Assembly (NCBI GenBank): GCA_037974665.1
Contig: CM075764.1
Span: forward strand, 84,748,825-84,812,824
Source: Ehretia macrophylla
Taxonomy: Eukaryota > Streptophyta > Magnoliopsida > Boraginales > Ehretiaceae
DNA length: 64,000 bases
Reading direction: 5' to 3'
The notes beneath the pieces were generated by a model. That model saw only the letters and a list, made by a program, of their open reading frames with translations. It made no database searches and was not told where the DNA came from. This document shows positions 35,216-46,930 of this stretch, in pieces. The position numbers and the translations under genes were made by a program. How positions within the stretch are numbered: position 1 is the stretch's first letter; every line of letters starts with the position of its first letter.

Positions 35216-35765
35216 GTGAATCCTTAGCTAGTAGCAGTAGAGGAAGAAGAAGAAGTGCAAGTAGATCAGATTCCTTGATTCCTATGTGATAAGGTTGATC
35301 ATATGTGAAGTTGCGTGGAGTTGTTGTTAGTTGTTGTGTTTTGAGACCTTGGGGTCTTGTGTATATGCTTGGGAGTTGTAATCTTGTATGTTGGATAAAG
35401 TTAGATGGCATGTAATAATGGATTCTAGATTTCTTCTCTTATTGCATGCTTGTGTGTTAATAACTTGATAGTAGAACTTGGTTATAGTTGTATCCAACTA
35501 CTTATAGTTAAAGTTAACATTGCCTTGCATGCTTGTGTGCTATAAGTAGATTTTGTTGCTTTAAGGCTCGGATGGCCTTGTGAACTTGGGTTGGCTATAA
35601 AAGTATTGAAAAATAGGTTGTATGTGTTGTTGCTTGCGGTTCAAATGTTATATGTGATTATTTGCAGGTAACAGTTTAGTCCACGGTACAGGGGAGACTC
35701 CGTCCGAGTGACGGGTCCGGACTTGACCTATAGCGTGGGGTTGGGTTCGGGGCGTTACATTTAGG

Positions 35766-35777
35766 TGGTATCATAGC
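35766..35777 (+). promoter_or_regulatory. Element C primer binding site
   Basis: TGGTATCATAGC, one mismatch to the Met-tRNA site. Confidence 0.85.
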
Positions 35778-36074
35778 TACTTGAATGCATGAAGCTCGAT
35801 TAATTCCTTGGCATGTGGGTAGAGGTCAATATGTAAAAGTTGAACTATGTGACTATGTAATTGTTTAATTGCCTAAGAGTTGAGTAAGGGATATGCTAGC
35901 ATGTAAAAAGGAATGGTAAAGCAAGATATGATAAGAATATGAAAAGTTTAGTGTTTAATGCTTGTTAAGTGTTTCACATGTTATCTTTTGTGTATAAGAT
36001 GTTTTAAAACATGTACATGCCATTTTTGTATTATCTATTTGCCTATTATAATATTATATTCTTCTAGCATCGAG

Positions 36075-39000
36075 ATGAGGAGAAGGAGAAGATCGAGAAA
36101 GGTACCGGAAGAGGCTCCTAGACAGGATATATCTAGGCAAGGTGCAGGGGTAGCAGGGATTGTACCGCAGGGACAAAATCTGAGCAATGCACAGATTCTG
36201 GCTACTATGGCTGCCGTTATGAATACTATGGCACAGTTTGTGACTCAGCAGGGTCAAGTAGGGGTTGGCAAAGGTAATTAGGCTACTAAAGCATAAGGTA
36301 GTAGTACACTGGGGGTAATTTGTATGACAGATTCTTGTACCACGGGACGTACAGTTTCTATAGTGAGCCAGATGACATGAAAACTAAGATGTGGTTGAGT
36401 AAGTTTGAGAAAGTCGCTGCGATACTCAAGTGCAATGATGAGAGAAAAATTACTTATGCTGCATTCTTATTGGAGGGTGACGCCGAGGACTGGTGGCGTA
36501 CTGTTAGAGAGAAATGGGATGCTGAGAGGGTACATCATTTGTGGGCTGACTTTGTTCGAGAGTTCAGGGACAAGTATGTGTCTGTGGTAGCTCACGAGAG
36601 ACATAAAGAGGAATTCATAGCTTTAAGGCAGAGAAATATGACTGTGGATCAGTATGAGGCTACTTTCGCTAGACTTTCTCGATACGTGCCAACTTTAGTG
36701 CAGCCGGAGGACATGAAGATTCCGAGATTTATCACAGGGTTGAGGAGTGATATTATGTTTAACTTGTCTTCGCAGGATTATCCGAGTTATGTTGCAGTAG
36801 TCAGGGCCACATCGAGGTACGAGAAACGTAAGGCAAATGTATTGGCCCAGTCTAGTCAGTCAAGTAAACGGTAGTACCAGTCTTAGATTTAAGGTTATCA
36901 GAGACACTATCAGCAGTCTGTTCAGACTCAGCAGCTGAGACAGACCCAGAGCTACCCACGACCAGTTCAGGCATAGTCTCAGCCGAGACCAGCTTAGAGT
37001 CAGCCACAGGGACAGTCACAGACCCGACTGGTGATCACTAGATCTCAGCAACGTAGTTCTGCTACATCTACTTTCGGGGCTCCTACGGGAGGCGCTGTTG
37101 CCAAGAAAAACCAGCAATACAGTTATTACAATCGCAAGGGCCACATAGAAGCAGAGTGTTAGAGGAAATTGGGTCGATGCGTGGGTTGTGGCAGTGATCA
37201 GCACAAAGCTAAAGATTGTCCTAGGTTTAAACAGGGACAGGGTCAGACTTTCGGCCAGGGTACTCAGACTAGAGCTTCAGGAGCAGGTACTATTCCACGA
37301 GGCCAGGCACGGGTATTTGCACTAAATCAGGAGGAGCTTCCAGACACGACGGTGGTAGTGGAAGGTACTTTTCTTATTAATAGTCAGTCAGTAGTACTTT
37401 TGATTGACACCGGGGCTACACATTCATTCATTACTCCTGCATGTGCATAATCTGCTACTTTAAAAGTTGATAAACTATTGTATGTGATTGAAGTAGGTAG
37501 TCCTATGGGTATTAAATGTGTTACGGAGTCTGTGTGTAGAAATTGTGATATTTGTATTGAGGTCACATGTATCCTATTGACTTGATTATTATGTCATTTC
37601 GAGACTTTGAGGTTATCTTAGGGATGGACTGGTTGGGGCAGTATTATGCATGTTTGGATTGTAGGAGAAAAATTGTAACTTTAGAAGTACCTAATCAACC
37701 TGTTGTTAAGATTACTGGGAGTCGAAAATCTACTAGGACTCGTATCATATCTTCTATTAAAGCTACTAAAATGTTGAGTAAAGGTTGTGATGCATATTTA
37801 GCTTATCTAATTAATCAGCCTAGAGATAATTGAAACTAAATGAAGTACCTGTTGTAAAATATTTTCGGGGGTATTTCCTGAGGAGTTGCCGGGGTTACCA
37901 CCTGACCGAGAGATAGAGTTTGTGATTGACTTGTTGCCGGGGACTAATCCTATTTCTAGAACCCCATATAGAATGGCTCCCCCTGAGTTGCAGGAGTTAA
38001 AAATTCAGCTACAGGGCCTACTTGAAAAGGGTTTTATTCAGCCTAGTTCATCGCCTTGGGGTGCTCCTGTGTTATTTGTAAAGAAGAAATATGGTACTTT
38101 GCGTTTGTTCATTGATTATCGGGGTCTTAATCAGGTGACGGTGAAAAATAAATATCATTTAGCCTTGATTGAGGAATTGTTTGATCAGCTGCATGGTGTT
38201 GTTGTATTTTCTAAATTTGATTTGAGACAGGGTTATTATCAATTGAGAATCCAGAAAGAGGACGTGCCTAAGACTGCTTTTAGGACCAGGTATAACCACT
38301 ATGAGTTTGTTGTACTGCCTTTTAGGTTGACAAATACTCCAGCCGCATTTATGGATTTGATGCAGAGGGTGTTTAAGCCTTACTTTGATCAGTTTGTCAT
38401 AATTTTCATTGATGGTATATTGGTATATTCTAAATCTGAGGCAGAGCATGAAGAACACTTGAAAATTGTGCTACGAGCATTGCAAAGCATAAATTGTTCG
38501 CCAAATTTAGCATGTGTGAATTCTGGTTGAAACAGGTTACCTTTTCAGGCCATATCATTTCCCATGAGGGAATATCTGTAGATCCTGCGAAAATTGAGAT
38601 GGTTATGTCCTGGAAGAGACCCGAGACTGTCACAGAGGTTCGTAGTTTCTTGGGATTGGCCGATTATTATAGGCGGTTTGTTAAGGACTTTTCAAAAATT
38701 GCAAGGCCATTAACTTCCTTAACTCATAAGAAAACTGTATTTAATTGAGATGATAAATGTGAAGCCAGTTTTTAGGAATTAAAGAAAAGACTCACCACGG
38801 CTTCTATCCTTGCATTGCCTGGGGGAACTGATAATTTGGTGATTTACAACGATGCTTCGAAAGAAGGTTTGGGCTAATGGTAAGGTGATAGCTTATGCCT
38901 CTAGGAAATTGAAACCATATAAAATTAATTATCCTACGCACGATCTTGAGCTTGCTGCTGTTGTCTTTGCTTTGAAGAAATGGCGTCACTATTTGTGGGG

Positions 39001-40573
39001 TAATAAATTTGAAATATTTACTAATCATAAAAGTTTAAAATATCTGTTTTCTCAAAAGGATTTGAATATGAGGCAAAGGCGTTGGTTGGAATTGTTGAAT
39101 GGTTATAATTGCACTATTAGTTACTTGTCAGGAAAAGCTAACACTGTTGCAGATGTATTGAGTCGAAAAGCTTCTGTGGCTAGTTTGATAATAAAGGACT
39201 GGGAGACTGTGGAAGAATTATCTCTATAGAGACCGAAAGCTTCTCAAACAGGTATCCAATTCGCTAGCTTACAAATCCAATCTCATGTTCTAAATACATA
39301 ATTCATCCCAGTAGCACTAAGATGTACAGGGATTTAAAGCAGAGTTTCTGGTGGAACAACATGAAAAGGGAGATAACTGATTATGTGGCTAAGTGTTTGA
39401 CTTGTCAGAAAGTTAAGGTGGAGCATCAGAGATCGACAAGATTGTTGCAACCATTAGAGATTCCGGTATGGAAATGGGACTAGGTTACTAGGGACCTTGT
39501 ATCGGATTTACCGAGGTCACCGCGAGGTAATGATTCCGTATGGGTTGTGGTAGACAAGTTGACAATGACTTCTCATTTTATTGCTGCAAAGAAAACATAT
39601 TCCCTTGATAAATTAGTTGATCTTTATGTTGAAAATATTGTGAGATTGCATGGAGTTCCATCTCAGATAGTGTCGGATAGGGATCCCAGGTTTACATCAC
39701 AGTTCTGGCAGAAACTACAAAAGGCTTTGGGGACTAATCTGAGTTTTAGTACTGCATATCACCCGCAGACAGATGGTCAGTCAGAAATGACTATCAGGAT
39801 TCTAGAAGACATGTTGCGAGCTTGTATTCTGGATTTCGGTAAGAGTTGGGAGAAATATTTACCTCTTGCAGATTTTGCTTATAATAACAGTTACCAGGCT
39901 ACCATTGGTATGGCACCCTATGAGGCACTTTACGGGCGGAAGTGTAGGTCTCCATTGTATTGGGACGAGGTAGGTGAAATGAAAATTGTTGATCCAGCCA
40001 TTCTATCTGAGATGATCAAGATGGTGGATAATGTGAAACTTATAAAGAAGAGAATGCTTACAGCACAGAGTCGACAGAAGAATTATGCTGATAGACGCCA
40101 ACGGGACTTAGTATTTTCAGTGGGTGATCGTGTGTTCTTGAAAGTCTCACCACGGAAGAGATTGATTCGGCACGGAAAGGGAGGTAAACTCAGTCCTAGA
40201 TACGTGGGGCCGTTTGAAATCATTGAGAAGGTTGGTGATTTGGCTTATAGATTGGCATTACCTCCGAGTTTGGGCAGGATTCATGATGTATTCCATGTGT
40301 CATTGTTGATGAAGTATAATCCTAACCCTTCGCACATTATTGAGCCGGAACCATTGGAGATTGATGAATCTTTAGCATATGTTGAGAAACCTCTTCAACT
40401 GGTTGACAGAAAGATTCAGGAACTTCGAACCAAGAGTATTCTTATGGTGAAAGTTTTTTGGGATCATCACGGAGTTAAGGATGCCACTTAGGAGCGAGAA
40501 GATCATATAAGAGAAGAGTATCAGGAGGTGTTTGCTGAATCATGTAAGAATTGCGAGGATACAATTAGTTTAA
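36075..40573 (+). pseudogene. Element C gag-pol polyprotein, frameshifted
   Basis: The likely start is ATG 36075 (basic MRRRRRSRK). After a stop at 36279 and a frame change, gag continues at 36320-36874 (AFLLEGDAEDWW; FITGLRSDI). It is followed by a Gln-rich linker with stops, one good knuckle CVGCGSDQHKAKDC (the preceding knuckle has lost a Cys) and protease VLLIDTGATHSF. The frame changes again near 37560 (VILGMDWL), then RT runs at 37886-38530, shifting near 38490. RNase H is split near 38870 with the GLGC segment damaged. The integrase zinc finger lies near 39300, then 39547-40491 with VSDRDPRF and QSEMT intact, and last a chromodomain-like tail (LMVKVFWDHHGVKDAT). The RT box is FIDG rather than FIDD. 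It is more eroded than element A. Confidence 0.92.
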
Positions 40574-40584
40574 GTGGGAGAGGG
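40574..40584 (+). promoter_or_regulatory. Element C polypurine tract
   Basis: Purine-rich GTGGGAGAGGG immediately before the LTR start TGTGACGCCCGGG. Confidence 0.8.
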
Positions 40585-42318
40585 TGTGACGCCCGGGATT
40601 TCAACACATTTTTTTTTAATCACTGTTGCATACTTACTTGAGTATTCTTATGTGCATTATTTTTCTTGCTTAACTGTTTTATTTTTAGGCTACTATTCAA
40701 AAGGAAATTGACTGTTTTAAAAGTGCGATCTAAAATTTTTTGATAAGTCATATGGCACATAAAAGGAATCAGGAAATTGTCATTTTGGACTTTCGAGCTC
40801 GGGAGCATGCATTTGGAAAATATTTTCCGCATCATTTGAATAGTGTTACGTATATAACAACACTAATTTCAACTAGTAAGCAATTAAATGAGTTTTAGCT
40901 TAGTTTGAATAGGATTTAGTAGCAATAGACTTTCATTTAACATAACATACTCATACAAATACACCTTGTACAACACATACATGCATTTACTCAACAAAAC
41001 AAAACAAATAATTCCTAAAATGCCCTTCCCTACCCGTCGGCCTTGAGCAAGCAAAGGAATGAGATTTTTCTTCAATTCTTTGTGGTTTGATCCTTGGCTA
41101 GCAATCTACATCTTGTTCCAAGCTTCTCCAAGCCTTCACAAGCCTCCTAGATCTCTAGCAAGTGAGAGAGTTGCGTTATTATTGCATTTAAAGTTTGTGC
41201 ACATATGTTGAAATTCTTGAATTATCAATTATAGCTATAATACTTGTTATGAATGCTTGTTATGAGTTCATTAGGGCCTATAGAGCTACCTTTTAAAGCT
41301 TGATAGAGGATTCCATGGTTGAAAGCTTAATTGTCACAAAAGAGATGATGAATAGTACTTGAACTTAGGGTTTGATAAAACTTGCTAATTAGATCGAATT
41401 GAGGCTTCCTATAGGTGCGCTAGACTCTAGTGAAGCTAGTTAGAAGGCCACTTGAAGTTGAACCACCCGAAACTATGCTAAATTGCAAAATTAGTTAACT
41501 TTAAAAAGGGGTTTTTCCACGTTAAGCAATCCGGGCACTTTTGGGCTTTAGATTAGGTATCCTTGGGGCATGAAAACACTTTTGGTGCTTTCGTTGTGTG
41601 AAATTGGGGTTCAAATAGGGTAGTTGTAGTTAAAACCCACTCGGGGCCTTCCCGAGGTTTTGCTTCTAAAACGAGTTTTCATGATCTTAATAGGTGTCTT
41701 TTGGCTTAATTAGGAATATGGTATAATTAGGATCTAGTTTTGTAACTTTGAAATGCACATAGGAGAAGAAAAGCTTGGCTAAAGAAAGGGAAAAAGTAGT
41801 ATTTGGCTATTTTTTGATGCATCTGGTGCTTGTAGATGTGTTATCATGTACTATTATGATTATCTAAAGTATAATTGAGCTATTTGAGTAGATTGTGGGA
41901 AAAGTTATGTTGTTTACTTCTTTTGAGACTATAAAGCTATCTCGTGTATATGTTGGTTTATATTGTAATTTAATGCGAGGGCGGCCTACTTTGTCAACCC
42001 TCTTACTTGTTATTTGTTGTTTTTGAATCTTGTGGTTTGATTTCGGGGTTGCGCAACCTTTTTGGAAATGGTAGTGTCGAGAAACCCGGGCGGCGTCGGG
42101 CCTGCCATGCTCCCTCGACTACCATGGTGCCTATTCTCTTTCTCGCTAAGTATACTCCACTACCCTAGAGGCATGGTTCACCTGCTGGGCATATGGACCT
42201 ACCTCAGGAGAAAGTGTCGTAGGATCAGGGTACATCCAGAGTACCTTTACTTGGAAGTGTAAGGGTTTGCCAGCACTTGCGTGAAATTCGTGGCTCGTGG
42301 TTCGAGATTGAAGACCTC
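40585..42318 (+). repeat. Element C 3' LTR, truncated
   Basis: Matches the first 1.7 kb of the 5' LTR and breaks off after GAGATTGAAGACCT, about 700 bp short of the end. Confidence 0.88.
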
Positions 42319-42520
42319 AACCAACTTCTTATAACACCCAATAATACATTTCGAAGGTACCTCATCTAGCCCCTCCCTCCATGGCATCTCTGCCCATGCG
42401 AGTTGGGGGTAGTATATGAGAGTCATGTCGTTTTCAACCCAACAGCTTGACGCTGCTAGAGATATGACACACACTATCATGACTCATGACAATAATAATA
42501 AACATTTCATATTCTGAGAA

Positions 42521-42539
42521 GACAACAAAGTAGGTTGTC
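42521..42539 (-). promoter_or_regulatory. CTACTTT-loop hairpin (solo LTR H)
   Basis: Minus strand GACAACCTACTTTGTTGTC. The stem GACAAC/GTTGTC differs from element A's GGCAAC/GTTGCC by a paired A-T for G-C change, with the same loop. Confidence 0.55.
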
Positions 42540-44307
42540 CCCCGGTACAACAACAATCATCAATCAATTAACAATACTTCAATCAATCATAACATTAACT
42601 AAACAACTAAGACAACCAAGTTAGATGATAAAGTAGATCACCCAACTTAACACACATTTCAACATGCTTCCAAACCCAAACCTACTCCTCAACAATCCAT
42701 GAAACAACTATTCAAACACTACCCAACAACCAAAGACAACATTTTAGCATTTTAAAGAAAGACTACACAAACTTTTAAAATTCATAACTTACAATCTACA
42801 AATCAAACAATCCCCGAACCTTTTTCCTATCACTCAACCACACATGCAACTACATTAACCCCCTCGAAAACCAACCAAAAGCCACCTAAAACAAGCCCCA
42901 CAACCTAAAAATGCCAATGCATACATGGCTGATTTTTCAGACTTTTGCTATGGCATTCAAATTGAAAATTTGTCATTACAACATTACTACACAATAATTA
43001 ACAAACCTATAGAAGCAACTACAACTCAATTCCAACTACTACAACAACAATTATTCAAATATAAGCCAAATAATAAATTTAAATACCTAAAAAATAAAAA
43101 TACATGTTGCTACCATTTAAAATGGCTACAAATGCATATAATTGGTCCTTATCATCTACTAAGCAATAATCTAACATCAATTTAACAAAATAGCAACTAC
43201 AAATGCATCAACCAAAAATTTAACTCAACTTTAAAATAATGAACTATTTTTTCCCCCACCTTTGATCCAAAGTAATCCTAGGAATAGGTAGAATAGGTGC
43301 CTAACAAGCAATTTCAAGCTTTGAATGACTCAATTCGACTTTGAAATGCAAAATCTATGAGAAAATGCTTTGAAAACCTAACTAAAAATATTTCTTCATT
43401 CTCCCTCAAGGTGAACAACCACTAGGTGATAAATGAATGGGTTTTGAACTTATTTTTCTGATTTATGAGTATATTATGCATAAATATAAGCTTGGTCAAC
43501 AAAATAATCAAAAGTCAAATGTTTTTAGTTGTTTTTAGCCTACAATACATATATATACTAAATCTAACTTATATACTATATTTAGCAGTCTAAAATTAGT
43601 TGACAACATTTTATATAAGCATGCATATACATACATCCAAGCTATAAAACCTGATTTTGCAAAAGAAGTTGAAAAGTCACATTATTTATTTTGCAAATAT
43701 GTTTTAAATGCAAAACTAATATATAATCACTTAATATAATATATAAATTCATATATATCATTTACAATATATATTAGGTCAACAAAAGTCAACATAAGAA
43801 TTAGGTTCAGCAAAAATCACTATGCAGCTCAAAAATGCTATTTTGTCAATCGAAAAGTCTATTTCAAATTCCTAATTTGTTTCAAAAATATTTTTTAGTA
43901 AATCACGGATCTTTTAATAATGGACGACTAGTTTTTAAAATATTTAAAAGACTAGTTTTAAAAATTTAGCGGAAAAGTCCTCAAATGCTATTAAAAGGCA
44001 CTTTAAATGAAATTTTCACAAAAAATCTTTACAAAAGTGTTATGAATCCACATATATCATGTAATAGGAGTAGTATTTACAAATAAACCTAGTTTGGTCA
44101 AAGAAGATGAAAGGTCAAAAGTCAAAACAGACCAAAAGTCAACATTTTTCAAAAATCAAATGAAATTCAAATGAAACTAAAATGCACATTTAACTTAGTA
44201 TTTTTGTGTAATTCATACATATGCACGTATATGAGTTCAAATAATATATATAAACAAGTGAAAACACGTAATTGCAAATACGAAAAAATTCGGGGTCTCA
44301 CAATTCG

Positions 44308-44404
44308 CATGCGAGATTCTTACTCAAGAGTATTCAGAATATGTATGTGGAGTTCTTTTGAAAGAAGAAATTGCGAGGACACAATTGTTTAAAGGAGGGG
44401 AGAG
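44308..44404 (+). other. Element G 3' internal end and polypurine tract
   Basis: Continues G's internal region after solo LTR H. The tail AGAAATTGCGAGGACACAAT resembles the end of element A, and the tract AAAGGAGGGGAGAG (44391-44404) directly precedes the 3' LTR. Confidence 0.8.
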
Positions 44405-46930
44405 TGTGATATCCCGAACCCAACATATAGTAAATAATGACTAATTGCATATGTTTACATGTTATTTTGATTAATAGTGTGAATTATGAAGTGTTTATTT
44501 TATTCTTGAAAAGTTATTATTCATAATAAATTCGACTGTCTAATTTTCTAAAATTAGAATTTTTCTAGATAGCATAACTTATAAAAGGAATCAGGAACTT
44601 GTGGTTTTGGGCTTTGAAGGCCGGGAAAACGCGTTAGAAAAATAAAACTTGGTTCGTAGGAAAAGTGTTAGAATTAATTAGTTAGCATTTAAAAGAGTTT
44701 TTATGCTTAGTTGACCAATATATACTAGCATTTGACTTATGATATTAACACATACATATACATATAACACCTAACAACACATATACATACATAATGCTCA
44801 AAAAACAAAAAAATTAATACCCAAAAAGTCCCCCAAGCCCGACAGCCCCAAGGAAAGGAAAAGAGGGATTTTGCTCTTCAATCTTTGCATCTCAAGCTCG
44901 TCCAAGCCATTTGAGGGTAGCTTCAAGGGTTCCTAGGTCCTCTACAAGCTTCTACACACCTTGGTGAGGGAGTTTTTGCATGTTTTTGCCATTACAAAGC
45001 TTATGATCATGTTACCATATTTCTTGATTTGCTAGTTTAGGCTTATATATTGCTTCAATCTTGTATTGTATACCTTCTACATGATATTTAGACCTTGCTT
45101 GAGTAGTTTATTAGCATGCTCCATGGTTGGATACTTGAAACACATGAAAAAGACAATGAATAGTGCTTTAATATAGGGTTTTGCTTTAAGTGGTTAATCG
45201 GATTGAATTGATGCTACCTATAGGTGCTCTAGATGATATTGAAACTAGTTGGATGCTCACGTGTAGTTAATTTGCCTGGAAATTGAGTTAAAATGTGAAT
45301 TAGCTAAACTTTAAAAGGGGATTTTTCATAAAATGTCATCTGGGCACATTTGAACCTTAGATTAGGTATCCTTGGGGCATGGAAGCACTTTTGGTGCTTT
45401 CGTTGCATTGGTTTGAGGGTTGGATAGGGTAGTTGTAGTTAAAACCTACTCGGGGCCTTCACGAGTTTTTGTCTCCAAAGCGGGTTTTTAGGCCTTAGAT
45501 AGGTGACTTTTAGTATCCTTAGGAATGTAGTGTGGTTGGTTTATAGATTTGGGGCCTTGAATTTTGTATAGAAGAAGAATTGTATAGTTATCGAAAGGGA
45601 AAATGTGAGAAATGGATATCTTTGTGCTTGTATGAGCTTGTAGATGCTTGTTATGTGTCTAAATGCATGTCTAAGGTATAATTAAGCTAGTTGAAGAGTT
45701 TGAGGAAAAGTATGTTATTTGTCTCTTTTATACTTATGCAGTTATTTCATTTTTAATGGCTTGTATTGTGATTAACTGTGAGGGCGGCCTACTTTGTCAT
45801 CTCTCTTACATGATTATTGATATTCTTGGCTCTCATGATCTTGACTTGGGGTTGTGCAACTTTCTCGGATATGGTAGTGTCGAGAAATTCCAGGCAGCAT
45901 CGAGCTGTCAGTCTCCCTCAACTACCATGGTGCCTATTCCCTTTCTCGGTGAGTATACTCCACTACCCCAGAGGCGTGGTTCACCTCATTGGGGCATATG
46001 GACCTACCTCAGGAGAAAGGGTCATAGGATCGAGGTATATCCAATCTGGGTATATCCGGAGTACCCCATTTGGAAGAATAAGAGGTTTGTCAACATTTGC
46101 TTAAAGATCGTGGCTCGTGGATTGAGATTGATGACAAGAAGATGAAACGTATCCTTTTTTGCGTGTTTAATACTTGTTCAATTAGCTTGTTATATTGTGT
46201 TGCTTATGTTATTACCTTTGTTGCATTGCACGAAAACCATTTGCGAAAATACCCCGGTTTACTATATCCCCTATCTCACTGAGTAACTTTAGTTACTCAT
46301 TCCTCTTTTCAACATGTTTTAGGAAAAGCTGAGGTTGGATGCAATGTACTGGTCTATGTGCAGGAAGTGCAAGTTGCTATTTATATATGTTTTGTTTTAA
46401 GGTTATGAAACCTTGTGTATATTTCTATTGTCTTAGAGGTTGTAATGTAAAGTAAAGTTTGTAATCTTGTATAAGTTAATGACTATAGATGGATAGTAAT
46501 AACTTTAATGATTTACTTGATTGCCTAATTAATTTGCATGCTTGTGTGAATGGAAATAGGAAATATAATTGAAAGATTTAATATTTAGATAGATTGAACA
46601 AAGAATATTAGAGTGGTATGATAACTGAATTTATAACATAGTATTTCAACAGCTTATGTAGATGCATGCTTGTTGTGTACTTTTGTTGGGTTCCAAGGCT
46701 CGGGTGGCGTTGGGGAGGTTGCTGTGTGTATGCTGGTAGAGGATGGGAATTGTTATGGAGGTTGGTATATAATTTAGTGCATTTATATTCTATGCGCATG
46801 TAAATGTTTAGTTCTATAAATAGGGGAGACTCTGTCTGTTTTCCCTAAATTTTGTGCCCGGGTTTGGAATTGGGTTGAGAATAACATGGTTAATAGAAGT
46901 CCCGATTCCGTGAGGGATCAAGATGTTACA
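44405..46930 (+). repeat. Element G 3' LTR
   Basis: 2526 bp, TGTGATATCCCGAACCC to AGATGTTACA. It has the CTACTTT-loop hairpin at 45780-45805 and the perfect GAGTAACT/AGTTACTC hairpin at 46281-46298, followed by TTTTAGG and GCTGAGG. Confidence 0.9.
46281..46336 (+). promoter_or_regulatory. Conserved LTR hairpin plus acceptor-like site (element G 3' LTR)
   Basis: GAGTAACTTTAGTTACTC is a perfect eight-pair hairpin with a two-base loop. It is followed by a pyrimidine-rich run, ATGTTTTAGG and GCTGAGG. Confidence 0.55.

Larger units (their letters stand above)
33320..35759 (+). repeat. Element C 5' LTR
   Basis: 2440 bp, TGTGACGCCCGGG to GGGGCGTTACA. It contains the CTACTTT-loop hairpin (34708-34733) and the second hairpin (35165-35181). 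Confidence 0.9.
33320..42318 (+). mobile_element. Element C: Ty3/gypsy chromovirus-type retrotransposon, 3'-truncated
   Basis: 5' LTR 33320-35759, primer site, decayed gag-pol with a chromodomain-like tail, purine tract, and a 3' LTR that breaks off at about 42318 after GAAGACCT. Domain content matches element A, but the LTRs are a different family (TGTGACGCCCGGG start). The right target duplication was lost with the LTR end; the left flank is CATAT. Confidence 0.9.
33108..44302 (-). mobile_element. Solo LTR H (gypsy), split by element C
   Basis: Plus-strand ends are TGTCACGCCCCAAC (33108) and CGGGGTCTCACA (44302), with ATTCG duplicated exactly at 33103-33107 and 44303-44307. Only 33108-33319 and about 42319-44302 belong to H. 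Minus orientation is shown by the CTACTTT-loop hairpin at 42521-42539. The stretch expected to hold H's second hairpin is missing at the damaged right junction of C. Confidence 0.88.

Noticed and set aside
24503-46145. Matching 110-129 aa frames in both LTRs of element G (24503 and 45756), starting MACIVINCEGG
   Set aside because: The similarity is due to LTR duplication; the frames diverge at their ends, have no known domain and overlap the CTACTTT hairpin.
3857-46322. Treating the AG-G sites after the LTR hairpins as exons of a host gene
   Set aside because: No matching donor site or coding exon can be tied to them, and they recur only inside LTRs.
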